A stretch of 55,080 nt of DNA from a virus, in the IMG/VR virus record IMGVR_UViG_3300042402_001424, positions 1 through 55,080 of that record; one strand, given 5' to 3'. A model generated the notes under the pieces. The model was not told where the DNA came from. It searched no databases and was given only the letters and a program-made list of their open reading frames with translations. Positions 1 through 7,317 of this stretch are shown in pieces. The position numbers were made by a program, and so were the translations under genes. Every line of letters starts with the position of its first letter. Position 1 is the first letter of the stretch.

Positions 1-23
1 AATATACGCAAGAGCTTTTTCAA
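1..23 (-). CDS. Possible 5' end of a gene cut by the window edge
   Basis: On the minus strand an AGGAG sequence at about 34-38 lies 10 bases before a TTG codon at 21-23, and the frame stays open to the window edge (M-K-K-L-L-R-I). A GTG at 39-41 is in the same frame, but it would lie at or before the expected transcription start. The extended -10 promoter at 46-54 supports a transcript starting here. Only seven codons are visible, so neither frame nor product can be confirmed. Confidence 0.25.
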
Positions 24-45
24 GTGGTGTACTCTCCTCACACCT

Positions 46-54
46 ATTATATCA
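46..54 (-). promoter_or_regulatory. Extended -10 promoter TGATATAAT
   Basis: The minus strand reads TGATATAAT, a perfect TGn plus TATAAT extended -10 box. No -35 hexamer is evident 17 bases upstream. It lies 25 bases beyond the T-tract of the terminator at 79-109, so it should start a new leftward unit whose body is outside the window. Confidence 0.6.
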
Positions 55-78
55 AATTATTCAGTTAGACATATAGGC

Positions 79-109
79 AAAAAGAAAGGGAGCCAGTTTC
101 CTGACTCCC
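79..109 (-). terminator. Rho-independent terminator after the secreted protein gene
   Basis: A 9-base-pair stem (arms 88-96 and 101-109, one C-A mismatch) closes a 4-base loop. On the minus strand it is followed by a T-rich tract (79-87). It starts 17 bases after the stop codon of the gene at 127-1533 and should end the leftward unit that begins at the promoter near 6,565. Confidence 0.85.
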
Positions 110-126
110 AAACTTTTAAGTTATTG

Positions 127-1533
127 TTACTTAACTAAAGCAACCTTAGCCTTTGGATTCTTCTTGTTCCACTGAGTGGCCAACTTGTTAAATGCAGCCT
201 TCATGGACTTAATCGCTGCAGCATTATCTGCAGTCAACTTAGCAATCTGTGCATCCTTAGCAAGAAGAGCAGCATCTGATGCAGTCTTTGCATCAGCAAG
301 TGCCTTTGCACCTGCTGCCTTCTCTGTTGCTACAGCATCTGCAACTGCCTTATCTGAAGCAGCCTTTGCATCTGCAATTGCCTTATCTGATGTAGCCTTT
401 AGATCAGCAAGTGCCTTGGCATGTGAAGCCTTTAGTTCTGCAAGTTCTGCAGTAACTATTGCAAGTGAAGCATTAGCTGCTTCCAACTCCAACTTGAACT
501 GTGCGATAATCTTATCTGCAGCAACGCCTGCTTCTGCAAGTGCCTTTAGAGCGCTTGCTTCTGCCTTCTTTGCATCAGTTGCTTCTGCTGCTGCCTTTAG
601 TAGTTCAGCATTAGCCTTTGCTAGGCTTGCTGCTAGGTCTGACTTAGCCTTAACTTCTGCTTCAAGCTGAGCCTTTGTAGATGCATGTGCAGCCTTTTCA
701 GCAGCAAGTGCAGCCTTCTCAGCAGCAAGCTCTGAAACTAGATCACGAACTGCAATTTCTGCAAATGGTGAAAGTGTACGAGCAGGAAGTCCAACTACGT
801 CTGCAGATGTTGCATCAGAAGATGTTGTTGGAGCAAATGTAATAAGTGATCGTGTTCCAGTTGCTGGTAGTGTTGCAGTAAACTTTGCAACTCCAAAATC
901 TGAAAGTGTTGCACCAGTTGTTACTGTTGCTGTATCTAGTGTTGCTGATGCAGCAAAGACTGCTGCTGTAATTGACTTACCAGATACCTTGTTACCAAAT
1001 GCATCTGTTGCTGTAACTAGAATATCATGCTTTGTACCAGCAGCTCCTGCTGATGGAGCAGATACTGTTAGGTTGTTGATCTTTCCAGCAGTTCCCTGTA
1101 CATAGTATGTAAGAGTTGTTCCACCGTTGTTGATTACAACTGTACCAATTGCTGTTGTCTTTGTGTAGACAAAAAATGTTGCAGTATTTCCAGTACCTGT
1201 TGCAATTGTCAAAGATGATGATCCTGACGATGCTCCTACTGGTGCTGCTGATGTGTGTAGTGCAGACACGATTGTTGCGTTAGTTGCTGAAGCAGTAACT
1301 GATGTTCCTGTTGCAACTGTTGCTACAAAGCGCAACGCATCTGCTGCATCAATTGTGTTGTCCTCTGGGACTGGCAATGAAGCAGGTGTAGCAATTACAC
1401 CATTAGTTGTATTTGCTACAGAGTTTAGCGTTACTGCAACAGTCATTACCGTTGCATTCGCAGGTGCTGCTGCGACAGTTCCCAAAGTCATGGCTGCAGC
1501 CACGGCAAGGGCGATCTTCTTAAATGAATTCAT
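127..1533 (-). CDS. Secreted surface-like protein: signal peptide, Ig-like region, long coiled coil
   Basis: The 468-residue product starts with a clear Sec signal peptide: K5-K6, a hydrophobic core at about 7-23, and probable cleavage after A-N-A at residue 27. Residues 30-260 are rich in Ser, Thr, Ala and Val and look like bacterial Ig-like beta domains (for example the stretch around 168-195). Residues about 262-447 form an Ala/Lys/Glu coiled coil, ending in a basic tail of about 21 residues. The start is set by AAGGAG five bases before ATG. It lies 11 bases after the terminase stop and is the last gene before a terminator. This plan resembles surface proteins of actinobacterial hosts more than a virion protein, which suggests acquisition from a host. 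No enzymatic motif is seen. It could act in the envelope of the infected cell or be a virion decoration. Confidence 0.8.
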   Translation of the reverse strand: MNSFKKIALAVAAAMTLGTVAAAPANATVMTVAVTLNSVANTTNGVIATPASLPVPEDNTIDAADALRFVATVATGTSVTASATNATIVSALHTSAAPVGASSGSSSLTIATGTGNTATFFVYTKTTAIGTVVINNGGTTLTYYVQGTAGKINNLTVSAPSAGAAGTKHDILVTATDAFGNKVSGKSITAAVFAASATLDTATVTTGATLSDFGVAKFTATLPATGTRSLITFAPTTSSDATSADVVGLPARTLSPFAEIAVRDLVSELAAEKAALAAEKAAHASTKAQLEAEVKAKSDLAASLAKANAELLKAAAEATDAKKAEASALKALAEAGVAADKIIAQFKLELEAANASLAIVTAELAELKASHAKALADLKATSDKAIADAKAASDKAVADAVATEKAAGAKALADAKTASDAALLAKDAQIAKLTADNAAAIKSMKAAFNKLATQWNKKNPKAKVALVK

Positions 1534-1544
1534 TTTTCTCCTTG

Positions 1545-3320
1545 TTATATTAGTTTTAGGTTATCAAGAAAACTCTTGACATCTTCAGGCATTTGCCTGT
1601 CTTCCAATTCTACCATAGCTCTCTGCTGTCTTGCAACTTTATCCGCAGATCCCCAGGTATGAATCTCTATCTCAATATTCATTTCCTTTGGGGTATGAGA
1701 AATGGCACCAAATACTGCCCCACAAACAGCATCTGCCAAGTCCTTAGACTTCTTTCTAGGGTGATCTACACGATTACCCTTCATGATCTTAAGCTCTGAC
1801 ATTTCTTCCAGAAGCAAGGGAATCATGGGCATAGCAATACGCTCTTCATAGACCATCATTGCTAAATCTTCGTAGTGTTTTTTGGCAACAGAAACAGTAT
1901 CAGTTCTTATTCCTACCTGCTTTAGCTCTTGCTGAATATCATATGACTGCCAACGGTCAAATGAAACAATACCAATATTAAAACCTTGTCTGCGTAGATT
2001 AATAATCCATTGTTTTACTTCAGATAGATTAACGGGTCCTTCTGCTTTTGGTTCCCACCATGCTACTGCATCTACTACAACTATGGGCGCTACCTGTTCA
2101 TAATCTTTAATTACCTGGATATTTACCCATTTATCTACGTGAGCAATAGCAACTGCACACTTATCGTGCTTCTGTGCAAGGTCAGCGTGAATGTAATATT
2201 GCTTGTCTGAGTCTGGCTTAAAGTTTTCTGCAAACCTTCTAAAACTATCCACAGGATTTGTTAAAGTCATACAGTTAATAAGTTTATCCTTTTGCTTAAA
2301 GAAAGCATCTGATGCGTAGGTTGGTGTACACAAAAAGCGCATCATTGCATCTCCTAAGTCTGTTAGGAATGCTATCTTAAAGTCATCAATCTGTCTAGTA
2401 GGATTTACATCCCATGTTGGTCTTTTTAATGCTAAGACTTTTGGAATCTTATAAGAAAGAATATGATCTTCCTCCCATGAAATTTCAAAGAAGTTGTCTG
2501 GGTTATCTTCTGGTAAGTCTTCGTTAATAATAAATCTGTGTGTTTTATCTATAATTTCTTTTTCAGCAACTACAGCATCATATCTCTGAGAAATAAAGTC
2601 TCCTGGGTATCTTGGAAAAGAAAGTAAAACTACCTTACCAAGATCAGGAAAACGAGAATCTACAGTTCCACGAAAAGCTTTATAGATGTTGTCAGCAGTC
2701 TTTCCTTGCTCGTTTCCTGTCGCTACCTCTGATGCAAAGCCAGAAATCTCGTCAAGTACAGCCATAAACAAGTTCAAACCCTCATGTGATTCACGCTCTG
2801 AGTGACCAGAATAAACTGTGATTGATTTATCAAACTCAATAGAGTCTGCTTTAGGATTATACTTTCCTGCAAACCATGGTGATCTTTCAATCTTTGACTT
2901 AAAGCCTTTAAAGAAAACATTCTTTGCTTGTTGAGCGTTAATAGCAACGTTAATAATATCAATAGCATCTCCTGCAGGCTTACCATAATAAACAGCAGGC
3001 TCTTTTAAGCATAGCATTTTATATACTACATATGCACATGCTACTGTTGATACGAAGTCTTTTCCAGATCCCTTGCCAAGTTGGAGAATAATTTCATTCT
3101 TTGTATATTTTTTAAAGTATGCTTCACCATCTTCACCACGAATATCTATGACATCTTCTTTACGATATATCTGGCTCATGGCTTCAACAATGTCATATTG
3201 GATATCAGAAAGTGGTGGTTGACCAAGATAATCTGGAGATTCAACAAATGTTTTTGCATCAACTGGCTTCTCAATAAAATGATTTTCTTTAAGAACTTCT
3301 AAAAATTCATCAAATATCAT
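1545..3320 (-). CDS. terL: Terminase large subunit
   Basis: This is the DNA-packaging motor: an ATPase that pumps DNA into the prohead and a nuclease that cuts concatemers. Counting from the ATG at 3320 (591 residues), residues 82-88 are a Walker A-like GKGSGKD in which Asp replaces the usual Ser/Thr, and residues 189-191 give a Walker B L-D-E. The RNase H-like nuclease acids are D380 (in A-D-L-A-Q), D455 (in S-F-D-R) and D530 (in K-D-L-A-D-A-V). The ATG overlaps the oxygenase stop as ATGA, which indicates translational coupling. A TTG two codons upstream is a less likely start. The portal and capsid genes are about 39 kb away in this window. Confidence 0.95.
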   Translation of the reverse strand: MIFDEFLEVLKENHFIEKPVDAKTFVESPDYLGQPPLSDIQYDIVEAMSQIYRKEDVIDIRGEDGEAYFKKYTKNEIILQLGKGSGKDFVSTVACAYVVYKMLCLKEPAVYYGKPAGDAIDIINVAINAQQAKNVFFKGFKSKIERSPWFAGKYNPKADSIEFDKSITVYSGHSERESHEGLNLFMAVLDEISGFASEVATGNEQGKTADNIYKAFRGTVDSRFPDLGKVVLLSFPRYPGDFISQRYDAVVAEKEIIDKTHRFIINEDLPEDNPDNFFEISWEEDHILSYKIPKVLALKRPTWDVNPTRQIDDFKIAFLTDLGDAMMRFLCTPTYASDAFFKQKDKLINCMTLTNPVDSFRRFAENFKPDSDKQYYIHADLAQKHDKCAVAIAHVDKWVNIQVIKDYEQVAPIVVVDAVAWWEPKAEGPVNLSEVKQWIINLRRQGFNIGIVSFDRWQSYDIQQELKQVGIRTDTVSVAKKHYEDLAMMVYEERIAMPMIPLLLEEMSELKIMKGNRVDHPRKKSKDLADAVCGAVFGAISHTPKEMNIEIEIHTWGSADKVARQQRAMVELEDRQMPEDVKSFLDNLKLI

Positions 3321-3844
3321 GACCAAAACCCTACTATTACATACTTAGTTCCAGAAATTACTGGCTCTGCTGAATGAGAGAAGTTGCTTGATGATGGAAA
3401 AACAACCAACATGTTTTTTGTTGGTTTGATAGAGATATTCAATTGTGAAAAAACTATTTCACCACCTAAATAATCTTCGTTTAAATATAACAAAGCTGAA
3501 ATTTTTCTTGGAAACTCTTCTGTGCTGTCTGTATGCTCAATAAAAAACTGTCCTTCTGTGTATTTAACCAGCTGATACTCACTAGAAAAAAAAGATATTT
3601 TGTTTTTTTTAGCATATTCATAAACAATTGGTTCAATTTTTTCAAATAAAATTTTTTGAATATCTTTAGAAATTTTAGTGGCAGAACAATTTCTTATGTC
3701 TGTATTTTTTACATTTGGTAAATGCTTATATCTTGAGTGAGCAGCTTGTGACTCTAGCCAAACATAGTTTGGATAAGACTTAACTATATCCTCTAAATCA
3801 ATGTCATCTATAGTTTCAACTAGAAACAAATCTTTGTCATTCAT
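3317..3844 (-). CDS. 2OG-Fe(II) oxygenase (prolyl 4-hydroxylase-like)
   Basis: The 175-residue product has the iron and 2-oxoglutarate signature of the P4H-like dioxygenases. H104-x-D106 (in E-H-T-D-S) and H157 (in F-S-H-S-A-E-P-V) would bind Fe(II), and K167 in G-T-K-Y would contact 2-oxoglutarate. The strands L-L-Y-L-N and G-G-E-I-V-F lie between them, as in the family. Such enzymes hydroxylate proteins, or in some phages modify nucleobases; the substrate cannot be read here. The start is ATG 3844, which overlaps the end of the small terminase gene, and its own stop overlaps the large terminase start. It is therefore locked between two packaging genes. Confidence 0.88.
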   Translation of the reverse strand: MNDKDLFLVETIDDIDLEDIVKSYPNYVWLESQAAHSRYKHLPNVKNTDIRNCSATKISKDIQKILFEKIEPIVYEYAKKNKISFFSSEYQLVKYTEGQFFIEHTDSTEEFPRKISALLYLNEDYLGGEIVFSQLNISIKPTKNMLVVFPSSSNFSHSAEPVISGTKYVIVGFWS

Positions 3845-4379
3845 TAACAACCTCTGATACTATTGTCAACACCTGTCCTTCTTTAGCAATAGTAGACAGT
3901 CTTTGCATAATAATATCTCTAACCTCTGGATGAGAAGAAGCAAGGTCTCTAAGTATTCCAACTAACACCTCTTGACGACGCTCAATCTCAACCATCTCTT
4001 CTGCAAGTTCTTTATTCTCAAGAAGTCCAGCTTTTTGAAGCATATCAATTCTTTTAGACTCAATATCCATTACAAGTTTAATTGCTGCAGTCTTTGCACT
4101 AAGGTTGTTTGTCATTGATGCTTCATCAATAACCTCATATGACTTTAGTATAAGCTTACTGTAGTGTGCATCTGCTCCAGCTAGTGCATCCTTAGCACGG
4201 GCACGGATTGCTGTATTATTAGATGTTTTTTCTTTCCATTCATCAATATATGCAACTACTCGTGTTCTAGGGATTGACAACTCTTTAGATATGGTGGTTG
4301 GATCACTACCCTTTAGATATTCGCCAACAACATCATTCATGATATCAAGATGCTTAACAAGATCTTCTTCAGTTGACAT
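3837..4379 (-). CDS. Probable terminase small subunit
   Basis: This 180-residue, mostly helical protein lies just upstream of the oxygenase and large terminase. Residues about 27-49 look like a helix-turn-helix (D-P-T-T-I-S-K-E-L then I-P-R-T-R-V-V-A-Y-I), followed by long charged helices that could oligomerise. This plan and position fit a small terminase subunit that recognises phage DNA and loads the large subunit. There is no diagnostic catalytic motif, so the call rests on architecture and context. The ATG overlaps the DUF3310 gene end, with AAGG upstream. Confidence 0.65.
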   Translation of the reverse strand: MSTEEDLVKHLDIMNDVVGEYLKGSDPTTISKELSIPRTRVVAYIDEWKEKTSNNTAIRARAKDALAGADAHYSKLILKSYEVIDEASMTNNLSAKTAAIKLVMDIESKRIDMLQKAGLLENKELAEEMVEIERRQEVLVGILRDLASSHPEVRDIIMQRLSTIAKEGQVLTIVSEVVNE

Positions 4380-4611
4380 ACTTGCCTTCTAATCTATTAA
4401 TTTCATCTTTGATATAAAAAATTGCTTTCTCAAGATCTTGTATAGTCTTTGACTCATCTTTAATTCCTGCACGCCAAAGATACTTAAATGCATTTCCAAT
4501 ATTAAAGTTACGATGACGAGTAATCTCTATGCACTCAACACCAGATGGGTCTGTTGTATAGTGACGTGGATGATTGACCTGATCTACCGTAATATTTAAA
4601 TTATCACTCAT
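4369..4611 (-). CDS. DUF3310 family protein
   Basis: The 80-residue product carries the DUF3310 pattern: N-H-P-R-H-Y near residue 13, G-V-E-C-I-E-I, then G-N-A-F-K-Y-L-W-R-A-G and a helical D-L-E-K-A-I-F-Y-I segment. Family members are common in phages and are sometimes named nucleotide kinase-like, without strong biochemical support, so no activity is assigned. The start at 4611 is preferred over an in-frame ATG 30 bases upstream because AGGAAAGTC directly precedes it. It overlaps the stop of the 44-residue membrane protein by eight bases. Confidence 0.8.
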   Translation of the reverse strand: MSDNLNITVDQVNHPRHYTTDPSGVECIEITRHRNFNIGNAFKYLWRAGIKDESKTIQDLEKAIFYIKDEINRLEGKYVN

Positions 4612-4738
4612 GACTTTCCTCTTCGTCATCTTCCCAATCAAATGCTTCTGGCATGCCCTTTAGTGCTGTTATGACATAAGTTATTCCAACAGCTCCTGCA
4701 ACACCAAGACCAATAACAACTCTTTGTAATTTATTCAT
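4604..4738 (-). CDS. Small single-span membrane protein (44 aa)
   Basis: The frame from ATG 4738 to TGA 4604 encodes 44 residues: a short basic N-terminus (M-N-K-L-Q-R), one hydrophobic segment (about residues 7-26, rich in Val, Gly, Ala and Ile), and a very acidic tail (E-D-W and D-D-E-E-E). Its start overlaps the upstream stop as ATGA, and its stop overlaps the DUF3310 start by eight bases, the same spacing used across this operon. That tight packing is the main evidence it is real. Its role is unknown; it may be inserted in the host membrane. Confidence 0.7.
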   Translation of the reverse strand: MNKLQRVVIGLGVAGAVGITYVITALKGMPEAFDWEDDEEESHE

Positions 4739-4890
4739 CGCCTACTCTTTCTTAGTCCAAATTTAGCAAGATAAACATAGATAGTTTCTACGCTTGCCCC
4801 ACACTCTTTTGCAATTTCTTCTGGTGACTTCTTATCAATAAGAAATCGTTTTTTTAGCCATACTTCTGATGTATATAGTTTACCAGGCAT
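4735..4890 (-). CDS. Small helix-turn-helix protein (51 aa)
   Basis: The product has a helix-turn-helix-like core at about residues 21-45 (S-P-E-E-I-A-K-E-C-G-A-S-V-E-T-I-Y-V-Y-L) and a basic end (R-K-S-R-R). It resembles the DNA-binding part of sigma-70 region 4-like or resolvase-type helices and is probably a small DNA-binding regulator. The start at 4890, just after the resolvase stop, is chosen because the longer frame would overlap the resolvase gene by about 98 bases. No strong ribosome binding site is visible. The stop overlaps the next gene as ATGA. Confidence 0.65.
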   Translation of the reverse strand: MPGKLYTSEVWLKKRFLIDKKSPEEIAKECGASVETIYVYLAKFGLRKSRR

Positions 4891-4894
4891 GATG

Positions 4895-5461
4895 TTATTT
4901 GTCAACCCCAATTGCCTTACTCCAGTTAGACAGAGCCCAATGCCCAATACCGCAAGCATCTGCAACATCATTGTCGCTAATAGTTCTATCATAAATAGTA
5001 TTAATAAATCTTATTGTTCTTTCTTTTCTAAGGTTTCTTTCATAAGACTTGTACCAAGAAACAGACTTTCCAGGGTTCGTAGACCTAATCATAAGTTGCT
5101 CTTCTTTTGATATCTTTTTGTTACCAATAAAGTTTTGCCATGTAATTGGAGAAACCTTTCCTATTATCTGTGTTCCAGTTTGTCCTGCTGATCCAAGAAT
5201 AGCTCCTTGAACCAAGGCAAGGTCTGCAGCAGTCTTAGGGCTATTCATAAATACTGTGTGCTCAATAATGATTGCTTCAAAGCCACCGTATATATCAAAA
5301 AAAGCTTTTACTTTTTTGCCTGCATCCATAACCTTTTCATAAGTATCCTTACCTTCAAAGTTAATCTTGCCCACTGTTACTATGCTTTTTGTAACTGTGT
5401 CAAACACTGAAAATGCAAGACTATTAGTGCTAGCATCAATTGCACAAATTCTTTTAGGCAT
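4895..5461 (-). CDS. RuvC-like Holliday junction resolvase
   Basis: The 188-residue product has the RNase H-fold pattern of RuvC-type endonucleases. D9 is in A-I-D-A-S-T, E67 is in I-I-I-E-H-T, and D165/D168 are in D-N-D-V-A-D-A. These four acids would hold two metal ions. It would resolve four-way junctions during recombination-linked replication or trim branched DNA before packaging, which fits the Cas4-like nuclease and terminase genes beside it. ATG 5461 has GGGGTG eight bases upstream and follows the previous stop. An upstream in-frame TTG at 5497 is less likely. Confidence 0.85.
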   Translation of the reverse strand: MPKRICAIDASTNSLAFSVFDTVTKSIVTVGKINFEGKDTYEKVMDAGKKVKAFFDIYGGFEAIIIEHTVFMNSPKTAADLALVQGAILGSAGQTGTQIIGKVSPITWQNFIGNKKISKEEQLMIRSTNPGKSVSWYKSYERNLRKERTIRFINTIYDRTISDNDVADACGIGHWALSNWSKAIGVDK

Positions 5462-5477
5462 AACTATAACACCCCAC

Positions 5478-5768
5478 TTAGTCTTGTTCATACTCAATAA
5501 ATCCCTTTATTTCTTTTAACATTTTATCAACTGCTTTTTTACTTACATTACAGTTTGCACAAAATCCAGAATCATTGTAGATAGAAAGAGAAGTATCGCA
5601 TCCGCCTAAACATCTACGATCCTTCCCCTTCCTCTTTTGTCTACGAGTTACTTGATATCTTTCTTTAATCTTATCTTTTGTAGCAAGGTCACGACATTCA
5701 AGGCTGCAGTAAATCTGATAACTGACCTTTGGATCAAACCTATTGTCACATCTGCTACAAAGCTTCAC
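5478..5768 (-). CDS. Double zinc-finger protein
   Basis: The 96-residue product has two cysteine clusters: C4-x2-C7 with C21-x3-C25, and C53-x3-C57 with C69-x2-C72. They are linked by a very basic stretch (R-R-Q-K-R-K-G-K). The pattern fits two small zinc-binding domains with nucleic-acid contact, but no named family was recognised. The GTG start at 5768 is supported by GGAGGAACTGA just upstream and overlaps the nuclease stop by 14 bases. It is co-transcribed with the Cas4-like nuclease and RuvC-like resolvase. Confidence 0.75.
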   Translation of the reverse strand: MKLCSRCDNRFDPKVSYQIYCSLECRDLATKDKIKERYQVTRRQKRKGKDRRCLGGCDTSLSIYNDSGFCANCNVSKKAVDKMLKEIKGFIEYEQD

Positions 5769-6540
5769 TCAGTTCCTCCAGAGATGCTATTTTCACAACA
5801 CCTACTCCAGCTTCATCACATGCCTTTTTAATTGGACAGTTTTTACAAACCTTAGAGTTTGATCTATAATTCTTTGTTGGAAGTTCTTTAACTTCCCAAG
5901 ACTTACGAACAACCCTCATCCATTCAAAAGCTTCATCAATCCACTTTCGGTAATGATCATTTACCTCAACTGGAATAACAAGAAGTTCGTGGTTATTTTT
6001 ATTTTCATAAATAAGAACACCCTTTGCCTTCTTAAGAATCTTCATATAAATAAGTATCTGTACAACGTGACCCATCTTAGGTTTACCTGTACGCTTGCGA
6101 TACTCAAACACTTCATTGTTAGTAGTCTTAACTTCAACAACTACCTCTTCACCTTTCCAATTAATAAAGTTATCTACATAACCAAAAATTGGAGGATCAT
6201 CATTAAAAATCTTAAACTCTGAATCAATTGAAATACCAGAGTTTTTAAACGCTGTCTCAATTCTTCCATGAGCAAGAGTTCCATTAGTCATATTTGCTAC
6301 TGCGTATGGATCAGAGTTGTCTTCAAATACCGCTCCCTCAAATGCAAGGTACCAATATCTTGGACACTCTCCATGCCCGTAGGCAATAGTAGATGGACCA
6401 AAAGTTTTCTTCTGTGTATGCTTAGGCTCACGCCCAACTAGATATCCAGCCTCAATAGCCTTTACAAGCTCTTGTGCATCAATCTGAGCTGGTGTCTCAA
6501 CCTCTTTAATCATTATTTGCTTTAGTAAATTCTTTGTCAT
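5755..6540 (-). CDS. Cas4/RecB-like PD-(D/E)XK nuclease with Fe-S cysteines
   Basis: The 261-residue product matches the Cas4/RecB-type exonuclease layout. H91 lies in L-A-H-G-R; the catalytic core is D123 (G-Y-V-D), then E136-V-K138. Four cysteines, C59 (G-E-C-P-R) and C232, C235 and C241 near the C-terminus, have the spacing used to bind an iron-sulfur cluster. A single-strand or end-processing nuclease in recombination is the likely role. With no CRISPR array or cas genes in view, a CRISPR adaptation role is not supported. It is the first gene after the promoter at 6561-6569, and AAAGGAATATA precedes the ATG. Confidence 0.88.
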   Translation of the reverse strand: MTKNLLKQIMIKEVETPAQIDAQELVKAIEAGYLVGREPKHTQKKTFGPSTIAYGHGECPRYWYLAFEGAVFEDNSDPYAVANMTNGTLAHGRIETAFKNSGISIDSEFKIFNDDPPIFGYVDNFINWKGEEVVVEVKTTNNEVFEYRKRTGKPKMGHVVQILIYMKILKKAKGVLIYENKNNHELLVIPVEVNDHYRKWIDEAFEWMRVVRKSWEVKELPTKNYRSNSKVCKNCPIKKACDEAGVGVVKIASLEELSEAL

Positions 6541-6560
6541 TATATTCCTTTGTTTATATA

Positions 6561-6569
6561 AGTATACCA
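6561..6569 (-). promoter_or_regulatory. Extended -10 promoter TGGTATACT
   Basis: TGGTATACT lies just after the stop of the gene at 6572-6874 and 20 bases before the nuclease ATG. The predicted leader is short and contains AAAGGA. It should drive the unit running from the Cas4-like nuclease through the terminase to the terminator at 79-109. Confidence 0.65.
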
Positions 6570-6571
6570 GG

Positions 6572-6874
6572 TTAGCGCATAATATATTTGAGTGCTGATA
6601 CCAAGTTGTTGATTGATTCTGCTGCCGTGTAATAAATGTTCTTTTTTGCCCTATCGTTTTTGTCTACATTAGCCATCCAAGTAGCCTTAAAAGCCATCTT
6701 TGCTGCTATTGCCTGAAGCCTTACTATCTCTACAGTTGCTACGTTTAGAGGGATATCTGGCTTAATAATGATCTTAGCAATAAATGTAAGAGCCTGTGTT
6801 AACTCTTCATCTTGCATATAATCAGCTATTTCAGATAGCCCATTTACCATTTCTATTGTTGTTTGTTCACTCAT
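6572..6874 (-). CDS. Hypothetical helical protein (100 aa)
   Basis: Not recognised. The 100-residue product is predicted mainly helical from its composition, with hydrophobic repeats (I-A-D-Y-M then L-T-Q-A-L-T-F-I-A-K-I) and no cysteine cluster, signal or membrane segment. ATG follows AGGAGAAGAAA and overlaps the previous stop by eight bases. It is the last gene before the promoter at 6561-6569 and closes the replication operon that contains RecA and the polymerase. Confidence 0.65.
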   Translation of the reverse strand: MSEQTTIEMVNGLSEIADYMQDEELTQALTFIAKIIIKPDIPLNVATVEIVRLQAIAAKMAFKATWMANVDKNDRAKKNIYYTAAESINNLVSALKYIMR

Positions 6875-7157
6875 TTTCTTCTCCTATTATTTGTTCTATT
6901 AGTTCAAACTCTGTAATCATTAATCTTATTTTTGAGTTACCCTCACCAAGCACAACAAGTATCGCTGGGTCGTTACCATTTCTGATTGCATCAGTAACTG
7001 CCTTAGCCCAAACATCTTTGTTCAACGTAAAAGACTTAGAACATTCCTTAAAGTCAACAGTAAAGTTTTTCCAGGTTGCATCACCTTTATGTGTGTTGCG
7101 ACCTGAGTTCTTGTGCTGCTTAGCACCTATTCTTTTACTTTCCGCTCTTTCGCTCAA
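6867..7157 (-). CDS. Small PD-(D/E)XK-like protein, candidate resolvase
   Basis: The 96-residue product has a basic N-terminus and a pattern compatible with a minimal PD-(D/E)XK nuclease: D26 in K-G-D-A, then D35-F-K37, followed by a helix and the strand A-I-L-V-V-L-G-E. Archaeal-type junction resolvases and some phage resolvases share this plan, but the match is by eye only. The TTG start at 7157 has AAGGAAAGAC immediately upstream and overlaps the previous gene by 23 bases. The window also encodes a RuvC-like resolvase, so this could serve another step, or be only a DNA-binding protein. Confidence 0.5.
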   Translation of the reverse strand: MSERAESKRIGAKQHKNSGRNTHKGDATWKNFTVDFKECSKSFTLNKDVWAKAVTDAIRNGNDPAILVVLGEGNSKIRLMITEFELIEQIIGEENE

Positions 7158-7317
7158 AGTCTTTCCTTGTCATAATAATTGGTACCCTTGACAGGTGTTT
7201 GTTAGAACACATCCATGTCAGGTCTGCACTTTCTTTCCATAATCTTACAGATGTAACTTCTTCTGCACATGTCTTACAAGGAAACTTTCCTGAAAATACT
7301 TTAAACTTTTCAGACAT
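7135..7317 (-). CDS. Small zinc-ribbon-like protein (60 aa)
   Basis: The 60-residue product contains C14-x2-C17 and later C36-S-N-K-H40, which could together bind one zinc ion. No enzymatic motif is seen. Its ATG overlaps the RecA stop by eight bases, so it is translated from the same message as RecA and the polymerase. A role in nucleic-acid binding is plausible but unproven. Confidence 0.65.
   Translation of the reverse strand: MSEKFKVFSGKFPCKTCAEEVTSVRLWKESADLTWMCSNKHLSRVPIIMTRKDFERKSGK

Noticed and set aside
176-670. A 164-codon plus-strand frame opposite the coiled coil of the secreted protein
   Set aside because: The Ala/Ser-rich product mirrors the repetitive coiled-coil codons on the other strand, and no start signal is seen.
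5755-6540. Cas4 gene as part of a CRISPR system
   Set aside because: No other cas gene or array is present, and stand-alone Cas4-like nucleases are common in phage recombination modules.
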